In this document: one piece after another, positions 6,983 to 9,102 of the stretch | Numbering within the stretch: the first letter of the stretch is position 1 | Layout of the letters: each line of letters opens with the position of its first letter | NCBI GenBank assembly: GCA_905212395.1 | Contig: CAJMEI010000033.1 | Coordinates: 1-9,102, forward strand | Direction: 5' to 3' | Length of the DNA stretch: 9,102 bases | Origin: an uncultured Christensenella sp. | GTDB taxonomy: Bacteria > Bacillota > Clostridia > Christensenellales > Borkfalkiaceae | Notes under the pieces: model-generated | The model's input: the letters and a program-made list of their open reading frames with translations, nothing else | What the model was told of the DNA's origin: nothing | The model's database searches: none | Translations under genes and position numbers: made by a program

Positions 6983-9102
6983 CTAATTCTCCGTTTCGCA
7001 AATTTTAAGTATTTTAGATTTGCTTAAATCTGCTTTTACTCCGTTATCTATATAAATATAACCGTCTTTTTCTTTTACGATACCTAATTCTATTAAAACT
7101 TCCACGCAAAAAATTGCTTGAAAGGCGTTAACGTCGCCGTTTTTTAAAGCAAAATCTACGCTTGATAAGTAGCCCGCGTTTTTTAAAGCTTTAAATACGG
7201 GAATAAAACTTTCCCTTTCGCAACTTAATTTTTGCGTATACGCTTTTATACTTTCGCATACAACGCTATTATCGCAAGCGTATCGATTTCCATCGTCTAA
7301 ATACAAAACGTTTTTATATTTCCCTGCATTTTCTAATCCGAAAATTACTTTATTTAACAAAGATTCGTCTAGACTACGACAAAACTCCTTAGATAAATCT
7401 TTTAATTCGGGGTAAAATTCTAAGTTTTCAGGATTATTTACCGCAAAAATCGTTCCGTAAGGAATTTCTAAGCTCTTTTTAACAAGTTCCTTCATTTCCT
7501 GCTTAGAAACCTTTTTAGCCTTGTCGAAACCACTTTTTAAATTTCTTATATAGCTTCTAAACAAAAATAAATTTTGTTTATCTCCGTTTAAACACCTTTC
7601 AAAACCTTTTACAAAACCTTTTAACTGTTCCTTTCCGTTAAAAGTAGAAACGTTTATTTCAAATATAATTTTTTTGGAAAGTCCGTCCGATAAATCTTGC
7701 TTATATTTTAAACCGTTAAAATATACCATATCGCAACAATCTCCGCTAAAAGCTATATGATTCCCACTTAAATTCCTTACTAAAACGTTATTTATTTCAC
7801 ATAAAAACAAAGGTTTTTTATTGCCTACGCCAAACGGCTCTAATTTAGTTAAATCTTTAACGTCGGTTAAACTTAAAACTTCCGAAACGAGCTTATCTAC
7901 AACCGTTTTTTTAACGAAACAACTTTTATCTTGTTTGGATATTTCTCTTTCAAACGCCGTTTTAAAGTTCTCAAAATTTTCTTGTTTTACGCTTACGCCC
8001 GCCGCTTGATTGTGTCCGCCGAACCCGCAAGTAAACTCGGAAACATTGTTTAACACTTCGTAAACGTTAATTCCTTCTATCGAACGCGCCGAACCTTTTA
8101 GCACTCCGTCTTGCAAAGAAAATAGTATTACTGGTCGACGATACTCTTCCGCTAAACGCGCCGATACTATTCCCGTAAGTCCGCCTGACCAACCTTCCCC
8201 TTGTAAAACGATAGAACTTCTTTCTAGTCCTTGCTCTTTTAATTGATTTTTAGCTTGTTCGTATAATATTTCACAGTCCGATTGCCTTAATTGATTGTAA
8301 GAATTTACCGTTTCCGCTAGCGATAATGCCGTTATATAATCGGTGGTTTTAAGTAATTTTAACGCGTCGTTTGCTTTTCCCATTCGTCCCGAAGCGTTAA
8401 TTCTCGGCGCAATGGTATAAGCTATGGTAGTAGACGTTACGTCTTTTATTTTACTTAAATCACATAAAGCTTTAAAACACGGTCTTGGATTTTTAAAGAG
8501 TTTTAATCCTTCTTTTACCAAATCTCTGTTTTCGCCGATTAACGTCATCGAATCGGCAATGGTAGCAACGGCAACGAAATCTAATAGCTCGTCCGCCTTA
8601 TCCCCTATTAAAGCTTTAGCAAGTTTATACGAAACCCCGCTTCCGCAAAGATTATCGTACGGATAATTGCTTTTAATTTTACAATTTACCGTTATGCAAT
8701 CGGGTAAAACTTCGGGCAATTCGTGGTGGTCTGTTACTATTACGTCTATATTGTTATTTTTTAAATATTCTATTTCGTTTTTGCAACTAATACCGCAGTC
8801 CACCGTTATAATTAAATCGGGTTTTAACGGTATAATTTCTTTTATGCTAGATTCCGTAATTCCGTAACCGTTTTTTCTTTCGGGAACGTAAGTTAAAACT
8901 TCTATCCCTAATTCTTTAAACGTATAATAGAGTATAGAAGTGGAGCAAACGCCGTCGCAATCGTAATCGCCATAAATTAAAATTTTTTCGTGTTCAGATA
9001 CGGCTTTTTTTATTCTTTGCTCGGCTTTATCTAAATCTTTTAATAAATAAGGACTTAAAAAATTTTGTTTACCGCAATTTAAAAATTTTTTACATTTTTC
9101 TA
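6983..9102 (-). CDS. recJ: Single-stranded-DNA-specific exonuclease RecJ (5'-truncated by window end)
   Basis: RecJ degrades single-stranded DNA 5' to 3' in recombination and mismatch repair. The frame is open from the window edge to the stop at 6983, giving 705 visible residues; an apparent GTG start at 8803 is internal. Visible residues 45-50 are DYDCDG (motif I), 100-103 VDCG and 124-126 DHH, forming the metal site. After these come the CGSGVSYKLAKAL segment, TIADSMTLIGENR, APRINASGR (about 231-239), the DHHA1 domain with GFGGHNQAAG (about 360-369), and an OB-fold start at EPFGVGN (421-427). The last 200 or so residues resemble the extra C-terminal domain of Bacillota RecJ. Relatives have about 750-790 residues, so perhaps 40-80 are missing at the N-terminus. 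It is the first visible gene of the recJ-rel-hydrolase-hemZ run. Confidence 0.94.
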   Translation of the reverse strand, partial: EKCKKFLNCGKQNFLSPYLLKDLDKAEQRIKKAVSEHEKILIYGDYDCDGVCSTSILYYTFKELGIEVLTYVPERKNGYGITESSIKEIIPLKPDLIITVDCGISCKNEIEYLKNNNIDVIVTDHHELPEVLPDCITVNCKIKSNYPYDNLCGSGVSYKLAKALIGDKADELLDFVAVATIADSMTLIGENRDLVKEGLKLFKNPRPCFKALCDLSKIKDVTSTTIAYTIAPRINASGRMGKANDALKLLKTTDYITALSLAETVNSYNQLRQSDCEILYEQAKNQLKEQGLERSSIVLQGEGWSGGLTGIVSARLAEEYRRPVILFSLQDGVLKGSARSIEGINVYEVLNNVSEFTCGFGGHNQAAGVSVKQENFENFKTAFEREISKQDKSCFVKKTVVDKLVSEVLSLTDVKDLTKLEPFGVGNKKPLFLCEINNVLVRNLSGNHIAFSGDCCDMVYFNGLKYKQDLSDGLSKKIIFEINVSTFNGKEQLKGFVKGFERCLNGDKQNLFLFRSYIRNLKSGFDKAKKVSKQEMKELVKKSLEIPYGTIFAVNNPENLEFYPELKDLSKEFCRSLDESLLNKVIFGLENAGKYKNVLYLDDGNRYACDNSVVCESIKAYTQKLSCERESFIPVFKALKNAGYLSSVDFALKNGDVNAFQAIFCVEVLIELGIVKEKDGYIYIDNGVKADLSKSKILKICETEN

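Noticed and set aside
8801..8803. Start of recJ at an internal GTG
   Set aside because: The frame stays open to the window edge and the upstream residues contain RecJ motif I (DYDCDG), so this codon is Val in VDCG.
7821..8867. Plus-strand frames opposite recJ
   Set aside because: They are antisense to recJ motifs, and I see no support for translation.

Overview
The window holds AT-rich bacterial DNA with every supported gene on the minus strand, so it reads from high to low coordinates. Bacillota, probably the Clostridia side, is the best fit. The reasons are a HemZ-type radical SAM protein, the recJ–relA–metallo-hydrolase–hemZ gene order, a single bifunctional Rel enzyme, strong AAGGAGG-like ribosome binding sites and hairpin-plus-U-tract terminators. 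I cannot name a genus.

Layout in transcription order. (1) 9102-6983: recJ, a single-strand DNA exonuclease, cut at its 5' end by the window edge. (2) 6978-4828: a bifunctional (p)ppGpp synthetase/hydrolase (Rel), 4 nt after recJ. (3) 4766-4143: a glyoxalase-II-like metallo-beta-lactamase-fold hydrolase. (4) 4150-2783: a HemZ-like radical SAM protein that overlaps the hydrolase by 8 nt. These four look like one operon. (5) 2675-2412: rpsO (ribosomal protein S15), with a probable promoter over the hemZ stop codon, a structured leader and a clear terminator. (6) 2308-215: pnp (polynucleotide phosphorylase), closed by a terminator built on a perfect 30-bp palindrome. (7) Positions 1-100 are a second, slightly diverged copy of the last codons of pnp.

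The genes are housekeeping functions: DNA repair, the stringent response, a small-molecule hydrolase, a tetrapyrrole-related radical SAM enzyme, the small ribosomal subunit and RNA turnover. rpsO-pnp is a widely conserved pair. No tRNA, rRNA, CRISPR array, transposase or phage gene is visible, and no stretch longer than about 110 bases lies outside a gene except the first 214 bases.

I did not find a convincing undescribed system. The points most worth a second look are the duplicated pnp tail at the window start (biological or an assembly artefact), the folded rpsO leader, and a gene neighbourhood that lacks apt, dtd and hisS-aspS at the places where relatives often carry them.
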